IMG/VR virus record: IMGVR_UViG_3300027836_000009
Span: 1 to 64,000 of that record
Strand: one strand, 5' to 3'
Source: a virus
Length of the DNA: 64,000 nucleotides
Part shown: positions 8,366-17,127 of the stretch, piece by piece
How the letters are laid out: each line of letters opens with the position of its first letter
How positions within the stretch are numbered: position 1 is the stretch's first letter
Program-made: the position numbers and the translations under genes
The notes under the pieces: model-generated
The model's database searches: none
What the model saw: the letters and a program-made list of their open reading frames with translations, nothing else
Told to the model about the DNA's origin: nothing

Positions 8366-8932
8366 ATGAAATTATTAATTTTTGAAGGATTGGATCGTTG
8401 TGGCAAAGATACGATTATAAATCATATCGCTGCTGATTATCCTCACTTAATTAGAGTTCATTGGGGGTTTCCGAAAGGTGAAACGAATGAAGAAAAAACA
8501 GAATATCAAGTTAAAACATTTAACGCTGAAATGTCTGTTCAAAGTAATCTTCGTCATATCTACGGCGCAAACTATTTTGAAGATGGAATTTATATCTGGA
8601 ATCGTTCACATATAGGTGAATATGTTTACGGACCAATGTATCGGGATAGCAATCCTGATACGTGGATTCCTGATCTTGAAAAAAGATATTTTGCTAATGA
8701 CCCTGATGTCTATTTAATTTATTTGCATGCTGATGTTGACTTTATATTAAAACAAGATGATGGACAATCATTTACAACTGACCGCAAGAAAAAAGTAAAA
8801 GAAATGAAGTTATTTAACGAAGCAGTTGATAACTCACTTATTAAAAACAAATTAAAAATAAAAGTAAATGACGGAAACGAATACATTTCAATTGACACCA
8901 TCTGCGGAATTATCAAAGATGCAATCTGCTAA
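8366..8932 (+). CDS. Thymidylate-kinase-like deoxynucleoside monophosphate kinase
   Basis: A 188-residue P-loop kinase: IFEGLDRCGKDT (residues 5-16) is the TMK-type Walker A, and WNRSHIGEYVYGPMY provides the Arg-containing substrate segment. The start is behind a class I promoter and the stop overlaps the next gene. Coupled to a dCMP-hydroxymethylase-like enzyme, it is likely to phosphorylate 5-hydroxymethyl-dCMP toward the triphosphate, the job done by gp1 in T4 (there an unrelated dNMP kinase). Plain dTMP kinase activity is the alternative. Confidence 0.75.
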   Translation: MKLLIFEGLDRCGKDTIINHIAADYPHLIRVHWGFPKGETNEEKTEYQVKTFNAEMSVQSNLRHIYGANYFEDGIYIWNRSHIGEYVYGPMYRDSNPDTWIPDLEKRYFANDPDVYLIYLHADVDFILKQDDGQSFTTDRKKKVKEMKLFNEAVDNSLIKNKLKIKVNDGNEYISIDTICGIIKDAIC

Positions 8933-9767
8933 CGAAGAAGTTTATCGTTTATTAAATAAAATCAATGAGGAAGGTTCTGAATCAGCTCCTCGCGGTTTAA
9001 AGGTTAGGGAATTGCATATGCATACATTAAAGTTATCTCCTAGCTTCCCTTTAATGGATTTTGAGGATCGCCCTTTTAACTTTAAATACTTTATGGGTGA
9101 AATGGCCTGGTATTTATTAAAAGACAGTAACATATCTTACATTAACAATTTCTCATCTTTCTGGAATCGCATTGCAGATCACGCAGGTAACGTTAATTCA
9201 AACTACGGTAAGTTATTATTTGGTGACCAACTTCAATGGGTTCTTGATACATTAAAAGCTGATATTAATTCAAGACAAGCAATTGCTTTTGTGAATCAAC
9301 CTAAATTCCAATATGAAGGAAATAAGGATTTTGTTTGCACAATGTATCTTAACTTTTGGGTTCGTGATAATAAACTAAACATGAAAGTTCAAATGAGATC
9401 TAACGATATCTTTTATGGTTTATCTTATGACGCACCTTTCTTTGCTTTCATTCAACAATCAGTATGGCACTGGTTAAGAAAAACATATCCTGAATTAGAA
9501 TTAGGTATGTATTATCACTCTGCGGATAACATTCACTATTATGAAAGACATTTTAATGTCGCAGAAAGCATTCAATCTACACAACCTAAAAATCCATTAT
9601 TCTTTCAACTTCGCGATCCTCTGTTCTTAATATCAAGCGGAACAATGCTGCCAACAACTGCAGGTATTAAATTTATACAAGATGTTCAAGAATTGATAAA
9701 TTCTGGTGAAACAATTACTCAAGAAGTATCTCGAGAAATATTAACTAAATACTTTTTTATTCAATAA
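8919..9767 (+). CDS. Thymidylate-synthase-fold dCMP hydroxymethylase
   Basis: Start placed at ATG 8919 (14-nt overlap with the kinase); an upstream ATG at 8868 would give a 65-nt overlap. In the 282-residue product, EMAWYL (Glu61), NSNYGKL, DINSRQ, DFVC with catalytic Cys140, MRSND (159-163) and GLSYD follow the thymidylate synthase order. Where thymidylate synthases have an Asn that reads dUMP (LPFN), this protein has Asp171, as T4 gene 42 dCMP hydroxymethylase does; DFxCT and MRSND also resemble T4 gp42. It should make 5-hydroxymethyl-dCMP from dCMP and methylene-tetrahydrofolate, giving hmC DNA. dUMP specificity is less likely. Confidence 0.8.
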   Translation: MQSANEEVYRLLNKINEEGSESAPRGLKVRELHMHTLKLSPSFPLMDFEDRPFNFKYFMGEMAWYLLKDSNISYINNFSSFWNRIADHAGNVNSNYGKLLFGDQLQWVLDTLKADINSRQAIAFVNQPKFQYEGNKDFVCTMYLNFWVRDNKLNMKVQMRSNDIFYGLSYDAPFFAFIQQSVWHWLRKTYPELELGMYYHSADNIHYYERHFNVAESIQSTQPKNPLFFQLRDPLFLISSGTMLPTTAGIKFIQDVQELINSGETITQEVSREILTKYFFIQ

Positions 9768-9769
9768 TC

Positions 9770-10207
9770 ATGGAAAAAGAATTAACTACTAAAACGATTA
9801 AAATTGCAAGAACAAGAACTGGTGTACCTTGCTTATGGGAAAGCTTAATGAGTTTTGCCGATCTTAAAAGATCAACTGTAATACTTGATGAAAACGGGAA
9901 AGCAAAAACTGCTGTCTTTTTAAATGCTGAAAAGGAAAAGCAAGCATTAGTTCCAATTACTGAAGGAGATTTTATTTCAAAATCTTTTGAAGATAAAAAT
10001 GGAGTTGCTCTTTCATTGTTTAAAGTTTTGGAAATTTCTCCAATGAAAAACGAAGCAGTCATTGTTCCTGTTTATCGCAAGTCATCTTTTGTTAGCGAAG
10101 ATGTATACCCATCTGAGTATAAGGAAATGATCTTAAAGACTATCGCTAAATTAAATGGCGACATCAAAGTGGTTTCTTTACCACGTGAAAAAGAATATGC
10201 TGAATAA
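9770..10207 (+). CDS. Hypothetical protein (145 aa)
   Basis: A soluble mixed alpha/beta protein without motifs I recognise; the middle has a basic/acidic repeat-free stretch (VILDENGKAKTAVFLNAE). It starts 2 nt after the hydroxymethylase stop, so it is probably cotranscribed with the nucleotide genes, and its stop overlaps the next start (TAATG). Confidence 0.7.
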   Translation: MEKELTTKTIKIARTRTGVPCLWESLMSFADLKRSTVILDENGKAKTAVFLNAEKEKQALVPITEGDFISKSFEDKNGVALSLFKVLEISPMKNEAVIVPVYRKSSFVSEDVYPSEYKEMILKTIAKLNGDIKVVSLPREKEYAE

Positions 10208-10413
10208 TGAATTTTTTCGTATTCGTTCGACTAGAATCAGTTGATGAATTTTTAGAATGGACAAAGGATCCATCGGTTGACGCTCCAGAATCATTGAAAT
10301 TAAAAGTAAGAATCTGTTTTCCAAGATTCGCAGGCTTCACAATGATCGGAGTTGATAAAGATCTCTGGTTTAACATTAGAGATAATTTTGATAATGCAGG
10401 TAAGTGCATATGA
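10207..10413 (+). CDS. Small hypothetical protein (68 aa)
   Basis: Starts on the last base of the preceding stop and overlaps the next gene by ATGA, so translational coupling is likely. No domain is recognisable; the beginning NFFVFVRLESVDEFLEW is hydrophobic-acidic but too short and charged for a convincing membrane anchor. Confidence 0.65.
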   Translation: MNFFVFVRLESVDEFLEWTKDPSVDAPESLKLKVRICFPRFAGFTMIGVDKDLWFNIRDNFDNAGKCI

Positions 10414-10700
10414 AAAAGGAAGTAACAAAAAAACAAGAAAAACAATTTGACGATTACGTACATTATCTTACAAAAGATCCTGTATGTATTATGAAAAAGA
10501 AAGGATCACCGCATCGTGTAGAGTTTCATCAAGACCTACGTGATGATTGGTTCTTTTATTGTATCACTCGTTCAACTAAAAAAGCGGATATAAGTCATGC
10601 CTCAATGATTATCCGTAAAGACCTCCCAGGATGGATAACATATCATCAATCTATGGGTTGGGCAATTGATAAGGAATTAACTATAAACATAACAGAATGA
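10410..10700 (+). CDS. Small hypothetical protein (96 aa)
   Basis: ATG 10410 overlaps the upstream TGA (ATGA) and is preferred over GTG 10404. The N-terminus is lysine-rich (MKKEVTKKQEKQ). The rest contains several aromatic residues and His but no known motif. It is coupled to the next gene by another ATGA overlap. Confidence 0.65.
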   Translation: MKKEVTKKQEKQFDDYVHYLTKDPVCIMKKKGSPHRVEFHQDLRDDWFFYCITRSTKKADISHASMIIRKDLPGWITYHQSMGWAIDKELTINITE

Positions 10701-10948
10701 AACATTTAATCTTTGATTTTTTTATTGATGCTTATAACCCAGTAGCCGCAGAGCACATCAATAAATTAGTAACCGAAATTAAAGAAGCAAGACTGCCTCT
10801 TTTTATTAATAATCAAACCGATGATTTGGGTATTGAAAGATATCATCTACAAGGATCCACTGAGGTGTATATTCGTTTTTTACAGCCTGAAGGTCACGAT
10901 CCTAACCTTGAGAAGTGGCAATATTCGCTTGAACATTTTCAAGAATAG
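10697..10948 (+). CDS. Small hypothetical protein (83 aa)
   Basis: Coupled by ATGA to the upstream gene. The beginning HLIFDFFIDAYNP followed by ARLPLFINNQTDDLG resembles a small alpha/beta fold, but no family is recognised. Confidence 0.65.
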   Translation: MKHLIFDFFIDAYNPVAAEHINKLVTEIKEARLPLFINNQTDDLGIERYHLQGSTEVYIRFLQPEGHDPNLEKWQYSLEHFQE

Positions 10949-10950
10949 TT

Positions 10951-11115
10951 ATGAAAGTTACAATTCCAATTGAAGCTGTGTTAAACATCTTCCCAGCTGC
11001 TTACGATTTAAAAAACATGCCTCGTAAGAAAAAGAAAAAAATGAAAAAAGAATTCACGAAAGTTTTTAATCGTGAGTTTGAGCATTGGCTCGAAAATAAC
11101 AAAGAAATACTTTAA
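10951..11115 (+). CDS. Small basic hypothetical protein (54 aa)
   Basis: ATG 10951 lies 2 nt after the previous stop and the frame ends in TAA at 11113. It has a strongly basic centre (RKKKKKMKKE) followed by an amphipathic segment (FTKVFNREFEHWLE), which might contact nucleic acid. No family is recognised. Confidence 0.6.
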   Translation: MKVTIPIEAVLNIFPAAYDLKNMPRKKKKKMKKEFTKVFNREFEHWLENNKEIL

Positions 11116-11118
11116 GAT

Positions 11119-11742
11119 ATGGGTGTTAATGCAAAAACATTTAATGATTTAATTAACGTAATTGATAATTACGTAACCGATTCTAGAACAAAAACTTTTA
11201 TTGAATTAGGTAAGCAAGAAACTTGGGGGACTATGGACATAAGATACATAAGAGATGTTTTAGATAAATCGTTTGCGTCATACTTATCAGTTGACTTGCA
11301 TCAAGAAGAAAACATTACAGTTTTTGATTTATCTAAACATAAGCCTGATATGTTTAGCGCAGACATTTTAACAAATTTTGGAACGTCTGAACATGTTGAA
11401 TATGAAGATGGACAATATAACTGTTGGAAAAATATACATGACTGGGTTAATGTTGGTGGGATATCATTACATGACGTCCCTTTAACAGGCTATTGGAAAA
11501 ATCATTGTAGATATTTTTATACTGATGAGTTTTTTAAAGAATTTGAAAAATTTGGTTATAAGATTTTAGATTTAAGACATCAAGATTCTTGGGGTGACCC
11601 ACTTATCTGGTGTGTTTTACAAAAAACTGAACATAAAGAATTCATGAGTTTTGAAACTTTTAAAAATCTAATAACTATTGATTACGATACAAGTTCAAAC
11701 ATTATAGCTGGTCACAATAACCCAAAAAAATTATCATTTTAA
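11119..11742 (+). CDS. Class I SAM-dependent methyltransferase-like protein
   Basis: The 207-residue protein shows a Rossmann-like pattern: TFIELGKQET (motif I region, 26-35), YLSVDLHQ (motif II acidic residue), ADILTNFGTSEHVE and a VNVGGISLHDVPL strand followed by TDEFFKEFEKFGYKI. This layout resembles small sugar or glycan methyltransferases. It lies in the second glycosyltransferase cluster, suggesting methylation of a sugar or glycan. The acceptor is unknown. Confidence 0.55.
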   Translation: MGVNAKTFNDLINVIDNYVTDSRTKTFIELGKQETWGTMDIRYIRDVLDKSFASYLSVDLHQEENITVFDLSKHKPDMFSADILTNFGTSEHVEYEDGQYNCWKNIHDWVNVGGISLHDVPLTGYWKNHCRYFYTDEFFKEFEKFGYKILDLRHQDSWGDPLIWCVLQKTEHKEFMSFETFKNLITIDYDTSSNIIAGHNNPKKLSF

Positions 11743-11744
11743 TT

Positions 11745-11963
11745 ATGAAAGAATATAATCACATTAAAACAACAAAAAATACTGACGGTAGTTACGTTTT
11801 AGATATCGTTGCTACCAGATGGGAATTGCTTAAAGCAATTTTTCGTGGTGAGTTAAGAACTGAATTGTCAGCAAATGCTGCTTCTAGCTTAAGTGCTAAA
11901 CTTTATATACCAAAGAAAAAGTATTATAAGAAGTCAGAAAAGGCAATCCTAAAAGGTGAATAA
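11745..11963 (+). CDS. Small hypothetical protein (72 aa)
   Basis: Two nt after the methyltransferase stop. Contains a hydrophobic-basic helix (WELLKAIFRGEL) and a lysine/tyrosine-rich C-terminus (IPKKKYYKKSEKA). No domain is recognised; its cluster position suggests cotranscription only. Confidence 0.65.
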   Translation: MKEYNHIKTTKNTDGSYVLDIVATRWELLKAIFRGELRTELSANAASSLSAKLYIPKKKYYKKSEKAILKGE

Positions 11964-11981
11964 ATAATAAAATAATTTAAC

Positions 11982-13160
11982 ATGGCAGAAAATCGCATTT
12001 GCTTGAATATGATCGTGAAGAATGAGTCACGAATCATTGAGAGATGTATAAGTAGTGTTTATCATCTGATAGATACTTGGTGTATTGTTGACACCGGTTC
12101 CACGGACGGAACTCAAGAAATCATTAAAAAATTACTTAAAGATAAACCTGGTGAACTAATTGAAAAGCCTTGGGTAAACTTTGGTCATAACCGTAATGAA
12201 GCTTTAGAACTTGCTAAAGAATGGGGCGAATGGACATTGTTAACCGATGCCGATATGGTTCTTATAGATAACGGATTTAGTAAAGACCAATTAAATCCTG
12301 ATGTTTGTGGATATGATGTTGAACAAGAAAATGGCGGAACACGTTATTACAATTTCAGAATCTTAAATAGTAGTAAAGATTGGAAATGTATTGGTGTAAC
12401 ACACGAATATTATTCCCCTAAAGAAGGAATGAAACAACGTGGTGCACTTAATAGTATTTTCTTTAACGATGTTAGTGACGGTGGATCTAAAGGTGACAAA
12501 TTCACACGTGATATTGCTCTGCTTGAGCAAGGCTTAATTGATGAACCTGAAAATCATCGCTATATGTTTTATCTTGCACAATCATATCGTGATACTGGTG
12601 TATATGATAAAGCAATTGAGTGGTACACAAAATGTTCTGGATGTAGTACTTGGGATGAAGAAAAATTCTTTGCTGCTTACATGATTGGCTGGTGCATGTG
12701 TTCAATGGTTGAACGTGATGATAAATCATACACAATTCAACAAATAGCTGAAAAAAGTTTAGCAGCTTGGATGATGCGTCCTTGGAGAGTTGAACCGATA
12801 TTCCAATTAGCTATGGAATATAAGAAAAGACAAATGTGGCAACATGCGTATCAACTTTTAAAAGTTTGTGCAAGTACAGATTATCCATCGGGTGATTTAC
12901 TTTTTATTGCAGCTGCAATATATGAAGGAATATCAACTGATGAATATTCTATTGCCGCTTATTGGGCTGGTAAATATGATGATTCTTCTGCTGCGTGTCA
13001 ACAGCTTCTTGAAATGGGATATAACCCAGTTCATTCAGGTAGAATTCGTAAAAATCTTTGGTATTCTGAAAACGCAAAAGGAACGTATTCTCAAGAAAAT
13101 TTACAGAAATATCTTAAAGCTAAAAAGGAATCTGTTGAAAATACATATTTAGCTTTATGA
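11982..13160 (+). CDS. Family 2 glycosyltransferase with TPR-like C-terminal region
   Basis: Residues 5-110 are a GT-A domain: NMIVKNE, VDTGSTDGT (36-44) and LTDADMV with a D-x-D metal site at 89-91. From about residue 185 helical pairs such as YMFYLAQSYRDTGVYDKAIEWY fit tetratricopeptide repeats. Inverting transfer from an NDP-sugar is expected; the TPR part may bind the acceptor. Such GT2-TPR proteins are frequent in large phages and giant viruses. The acceptor may be a virion protein, DNA or host glycan. Confidence 0.85.
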   Translation: MAENRICLNMIVKNESRIIERCISSVYHLIDTWCIVDTGSTDGTQEIIKKLLKDKPGELIEKPWVNFGHNRNEALELAKEWGEWTLLTDADMVLIDNGFSKDQLNPDVCGYDVEQENGGTRYYNFRILNSSKDWKCIGVTHEYYSPKEGMKQRGALNSIFFNDVSDGGSKGDKFTRDIALLEQGLIDEPENHRYMFYLAQSYRDTGVYDKAIEWYTKCSGCSTWDEEKFFAAYMIGWCMCSMVERDDKSYTIQQIAEKSLAAWMMRPWRVEPIFQLAMEYKKRQMWQHAYQLLKVCASTDYPSGDLLFIAAAIYEGISTDEYSIAAYWAGKYDDSSAACQQLLEMGYNPVHSGRIRKNLWYSENAKGTYSQENLQKYLKAKKESVENTYLAL

Positions 13161-13315
13161 TAGAAACATTTAATTTTAAAGGACATGTATATTTTGTTTT
13201 ACCTACAATAGGGTTTTGGAAAAATGACTATAATGAATTCAAAGAAGGGCTTCATTATGGTGTACAATTTAATTGGTTTAATTGGCAAATAGGAATAATA
13301 TGGAAAAAGAAATAA
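13157..13315 (+). CDS. Small aromatic-rich hypothetical protein (52 aa)
   Basis: Starts by ATGA overlap with the GT2 stop and overlaps the next gene by 16 nt. It is very rich in Phe, Trp and Tyr (VYFVLPTIGFWK, FNWFNWQIGIIW) with a basic tail. The alternating pattern looks like a small beta sheet rather than a membrane helix. No family is recognised. Confidence 0.55.
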   Translation: MIETFNFKGHVYFVLPTIGFWKNDYNEFKEGLHYGVQFNWFNWQIGIIWKKK

Positions 13316-14997
13316 CAAACGGCAGAGATACACTTATCATAACTGCTCTACAAGGATATGGGATTGACGATATCCGTCCTTGGGTTGAAAGTTTAAAAAA
13401 CACAGGATATACTGGTGGCGTTTTAGCATTTAAGTATGATGATAATAAAGAAGTTGAAGATTACTTAATTGAGAACAACATTTCAATTTATAAAGGAATC
13501 CCAAATGGTCTTAATCACGTAGCAACACAAAGGTTTGCTGATTACGCAATTACTTTAGGCAATGAAACGTTGGAAAGTGTTGAATACGTATTACATACAG
13601 ATATTCGTGATGTAATATTTCAAGAAGATCCCACAACATGGATGAAACGTGGATTGGAAAAACATCACATATTAGCAAGTGCTGAAGGCATAACTTACAA
13701 TCATGAAGATTGGAACGGTGATGGCTTACAAAAACATTTTGGTAAAGAAATGTTTGACGAACTTAAAAATTATGAAACACTTTGTTCTGGTGTGATTGCT
13801 GGAAGAAAAACTGCTATAGCAGATCTTTTCATTACAATTTTTGAAATGTCTTTTTATTCTGGTGCGCCAGATGGATTTAATGACCAGCACTTTCATAACA
13901 TTGCAGTTCGTAAAGTATTTTCTGGTATAACAAACATACCTCGTGCTGATGAATCTTGGACAGCAAATCTTGGAACACTTATTGCGATTCCTATGAATGA
14001 TCCTAATTGGTCTTCGTCTGCAAGAACACCTTATAATTCATATGAAAGATTCCGTAAAGGCACATTTGTTGAAAACATGCTTGTGTTATTGCCTAAAATG
14101 GTTGATGGAAAAGTTTGTAACCAACAAAATGAGCCATACGCAATTGTACATCAGTATGATCGTTATCAGCCTTGGAAAGACAAATTGTTAAATGAATTAG
14201 GAATTGCTTCAGAAAAAGTTGTTGATAACACAACTGTTATTACTGCTCTTTATGATTTAAAAAGGGAAAACTGGAAAGGTTTTAGCAGGCCATTCCAAGA
14301 ATATAAAAATTGGATGAGATCAATACTTTCTTTTGACTCTCCTATGGTTATTTACGTTGACCCTTCTGATGTTGAGTTTATTGAAGAAGTAAGAAAAGAT
14401 AGAGCTGATAAAACAAAAATCATACCACTTAAATTTTCTGAATTAGTTACAAACATTAAGTATGGAAAGGACATTATATCTGTTATGAGTACTAATGAAT
14501 TTTTGGAAAATCAAACTGTGCCTAATCACCCACAAATAAAGTACCCAGATTATAATATCTTAATGCACGAAAAAGTTCAGTTTGTTAAAAGAGCTACGGT
14601 TGAGAATCCGTTTAACACTGAAAACTTTATGTGGCTAGATGCTGGTGTTTATCATATGAATAACAGAGTTGACTTGATTAACAAAAAATTCCCTAAGTTA
14701 AACATTACAGATAATAAGATACATTTAATTTACATTAATGAGCCTAAAGAATCCGATCTTGAATTAGAAAAATTCTACAAAGGACATAATGTAAGAATTA
14801 TTGGAACATCATGGGGAGGCAATAAAGATGCTATTATTGAATTCGTTAATGAATACGAAAACTTACTTGATGAATCAATAAGTAAAAATCTTATGGACCA
14901 AGATCAGTCGTTCCTTACTGTATGCGCTTTAAGAAGACCTGATATATGCGAAGTACACAAAGGTAATTGGGAATCAGCATTAAATTTCTGGTCATAA
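13300..14997 (+). CDS. Two-domain glycosyltransferase-like / HtrL-YibB family protein
   Basis: ATG 13300, preceded by AGGA, is chosen over TTG 13282. The 565-residue protein has an N-terminal GT-A-like half with HTDIRDVIF (99-107) and NDQHFHN near 194-200, as in enzymes that use a D-x-D-type metal site. The C-terminal half begins TTVITALYDLKRENW (311-325) with GFSRPFQEYKNWM, characteristic of HtrL/YibB proteins. YibB sits in LPS core clusters in enterobacteria, so a glycan role is plausible. Its activity is not established. Confidence 0.7.
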   Translation: MEKEITNGRDTLIITALQGYGIDDIRPWVESLKNTGYTGGVLAFKYDDNKEVEDYLIENNISIYKGIPNGLNHVATQRFADYAITLGNETLESVEYVLHTDIRDVIFQEDPTTWMKRGLEKHHILASAEGITYNHEDWNGDGLQKHFGKEMFDELKNYETLCSGVIAGRKTAIADLFITIFEMSFYSGAPDGFNDQHFHNIAVRKVFSGITNIPRADESWTANLGTLIAIPMNDPNWSSSARTPYNSYERFRKGTFVENMLVLLPKMVDGKVCNQQNEPYAIVHQYDRYQPWKDKLLNELGIASEKVVDNTTVITALYDLKRENWKGFSRPFQEYKNWMRSILSFDSPMVIYVDPSDVEFIEEVRKDRADKTKIIPLKFSELVTNIKYGKDIISVMSTNEFLENQTVPNHPQIKYPDYNILMHEKVQFVKRATVENPFNTENFMWLDAGVYHMNNRVDLINKKFPKLNITDNKIHLIYINEPKESDLELEKFYKGHNVRIIGTSWGGNKDAIIEFVNEYENLLDESISKNLMDQDQSFLTVCALRRPDICEVHKGNWESALNFWS

Positions 14998-15028
14998 ATA
15001 AAGTCTTATAATTATTAAAACAAATAAA

Positions 15029-15679
15029 ATGGATAAAGAAGTAGAAAAAATTAACGAAAACTTAAGAACAGGCGTGTGGACTGATTTGTGTCAATTAATG
15101 AAAGATTATAATAGTGATAAAAGTAATATTCACAATTACACAAAAGCGTATCAAGCTTTATTTTCAGATATTAAGTTGTCAGTTGAAAATGTTTTGGAAA
15201 TAGGAATAGGCACAAACAATACTGATGTTTTGTCAAGTATGGGTCCAGGCGGGACTCCAGGTGCTTCTTTAAGAGGTTGGCGAGATTATTTTAAAAACGC
15301 TCAAATTTGGGGTTGTGATGTTGATAAAAGAATCTTATTTGAAGAAGAAAGAATAACTACCTTTTATCTTGACCAATTACAAGATGACTTAATTTCTTTC
15401 TTACCTAATGAAACAATGTTTGATGTTATCATTGACGATGGCTTACATGATCATGCTGTAAACTTTTTTGTTTTAAGAAAATTATTCAAAAGATTAAAAC
15501 CAGGAGGATATTACATAATTGAGGATTTACTAAAAGGACAACAATTAACATCCTTATTTAGCAATTGGAATCCAGAGATAATGCCTGAGTTAACAGATTA
15601 TAACTGTGTTTACTTAGATATGCCAGGCACAAGTAAGCCTGATAATGTTTTATTTGTTATAAAAAAGAATGATGAATAA
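15029..15679 (+). CDS. SAM-dependent methyltransferase
   Basis: A 216-residue class I methyltransferase: VLEIGIGT (55-62, motif I), IWGCDVDK (motif II), FDVIIDDGLHDH (motif IV) and LKPGGYYIIEDL (motif V). The start is in an A-rich leader 31 nt after the HtrL-like gene. Similar proteins methylate macrolide or polysaccharide sugars (MycE/NovP-like), consistent with the surrounding glycosyltransferases. Confidence 0.8.
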   Translation: MDKEVEKINENLRTGVWTDLCQLMKDYNSDKSNIHNYTKAYQALFSDIKLSVENVLEIGIGTNNTDVLSSMGPGGTPGASLRGWRDYFKNAQIWGCDVDKRILFEEERITTFYLDQLQDDLISFLPNETMFDVIIDDGLHDHAVNFFVLRKLFKRLKPGGYYIIEDLLKGQQLTSLFSNWNPEIMPELTDYNCVYLDMPGTSKPDNVLFVIKKNDE

Positions 15680-17093
15680 AGTTCATTGTATATCATTTAT
15701 TACGCAAGGTGAACCTTTTGACAAAGGATTACCATTAGGACATTTAAAACAAAGATTAATTAACGAATATAGTCAATGCTTTGACAAAGTAACGATTTAT
15801 ACAGTAGACGATATCCCTGAAGAATTCCGAAGAGAATATGACCCTGAGATTTTTGAAACACGGTTTAACCCAGGATACCATAATGTAGGATATGGCGCTT
15901 TTAAGCCATATCTTATATTAAAAACGATGGAAGAATCGGATTGCGATATTATTTATTGGAGAGATGGTAATATTGATAAATGCCCATATTATTTGACAGG
16001 AAAAGAATCAGCAAGAAACTTATCAATAGATATATTATACGATATAAAAACTGATATATTTGTGCCGTTTGAAAATCCTAGCTGGCTAATTGGTAACACA
16101 ACTCCTTCTAGTGTGTTTGAAAAAATATTAGGTAGCGCTGCTGATAATTACGTGCAGTACCCACAAATGAATGCTGCATTAATAATCTGTAAGAAAACTG
16201 ATTATGTAAAAAATCTGCTAGAAGAATGGCTTAGTTGGATGAAACACGATGAGTTCTTTTATAGAGAACAACCTATTAATCACCCTGGCTACAATATGAA
16301 CTGTGGTGACCAAGGAGTTTTAAATGCAATTCTTTTAAAAGAAATAAGAAATGGAAATTTACCAGAAGGCTGGCCTTTTATAGGTTATGAAGATAGACAT
16401 TTTACATTAGACAAGTTATACAAAATAGAAAATATAAAAAAAATTATGAATACTGTTACTATTAATGAACACACGTTTTTCCCTGACAAATTAAGTAAAA
16501 ATCCTGTTATTGTCGATCTTGGATGCAGTGAAGGTGGATTCTTAAGAGATTTTAAAAATCAATTTGAGTATGGCACATATATAGGTGTCGAGGCAAATCC
16601 ACTTAATTATGAAAAAATTAAAAATCTTAACGATGATAATACATTCATACTTAATACAGCAGTTTGTTCTGAACAACGCAATGACGCAACAGTATCTTTT
16701 GTTGTTGCTGTTAATGATGGATCTTTAGGTTCATTTGTGTTTGATGAAAACAGTGTATCTTTGGCAAAGCCAGGAAACACAACTGAGAGGTTTACTGTGC
16801 CTACGATAAAAATATCTGAAATTTTTGAAAAATATAACTTAGAGAAAATTGATGTATTAAAAGTTGACATTGAAGGCGCAGAATGGGAAGTATTAGAAAG
16901 TCTTGATAAAAACATATTTGACAAAATACATCAAATATCTGTAGAATTCCATGATTTTATTGACCCAACTAAAAAAGATAGAACGAAAGAAATTGTTGAA
17001 AGACTTGAGTCGTTTGGGTATAAATCAATAATCAGTGGGGCTCCGTGGTTTTATGGAACAGAACACTTTGACTGTACGTTTTATAAAGATTAA
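15669..17093 (+). CDS. Glycosyltransferase - FkbM methyltransferase fusion
   Basis: Starts inside the previous gene (11-nt overlap). Residues 1 to about 250 look like a GT-A-type glycosyltransferase (YGAFKPYLIL, IIYWRDGN, DQGVLNAIL at 214-222). Residues about 275-474 are an FkbM-family methyltransferase: VIVDLGCSEGG (280-290), YIGVEANP, LKVDIEGAEWEVLE. A single polypeptide could add and O-methylate a sugar. It ends the cluster, followed by a promoter-like repeat and a terminator. Confidence 0.8.
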   Translation: MMNKVHCISFITQGEPFDKGLPLGHLKQRLINEYSQCFDKVTIYTVDDIPEEFRREYDPEIFETRFNPGYHNVGYGAFKPYLILKTMEESDCDIIYWRDGNIDKCPYYLTGKESARNLSIDILYDIKTDIFVPFENPSWLIGNTTPSSVFEKILGSAADNYVQYPQMNAALIICKKTDYVKNLLEEWLSWMKHDEFFYREQPINHPGYNMNCGDQGVLNAILLKEIRNGNLPEGWPFIGYEDRHFTLDKLYKIENIKKIMNTVTINEHTFFPDKLSKNPVIVDLGCSEGGFLRDFKNQFEYGTYIGVEANPLNYEKIKNLNDDNTFILNTAVCSEQRNDATVSFVVAVNDGSLGSFVFDENSVSLAKPGNTTERFTVPTIKISEIFEKYNLEKIDVLKVDIEGAEWEVLESLDKNIFDKIHQISVEFHDFIDPTKKDRTKEIVERLESFGYKSIISGAPWFYGTEHFDCTFYKD

Positions 17094-17095
17094 TT

Positions 17096-17127
17096 AAATT
17101 GTTAATAACTTTATGCCCATAGATTTT
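17096..17127 (+). promoter_or_regulatory. Candidate host-type promoter with 16-nt repeat, copy 1
   Basis: AAATTGTTAATAACTT (17096-17111) is repeated exactly at 18298. The TTG at 17099 is 18 nt from TAGATTTT (17120-17127), five of six fixed positions of the Bacteroidota -7 box TAnnTTTG. The -7 part overlaps the terminator hairpin, an arrangement that would end upstream transcripts and start a new one. Confidence 0.4.

Noticed and set aside
16607-16924. Minus-strand open frame of 105 codons
   Set aside because: Lies inside the FkbM domain whose motifs are unmistakable on the + strand.
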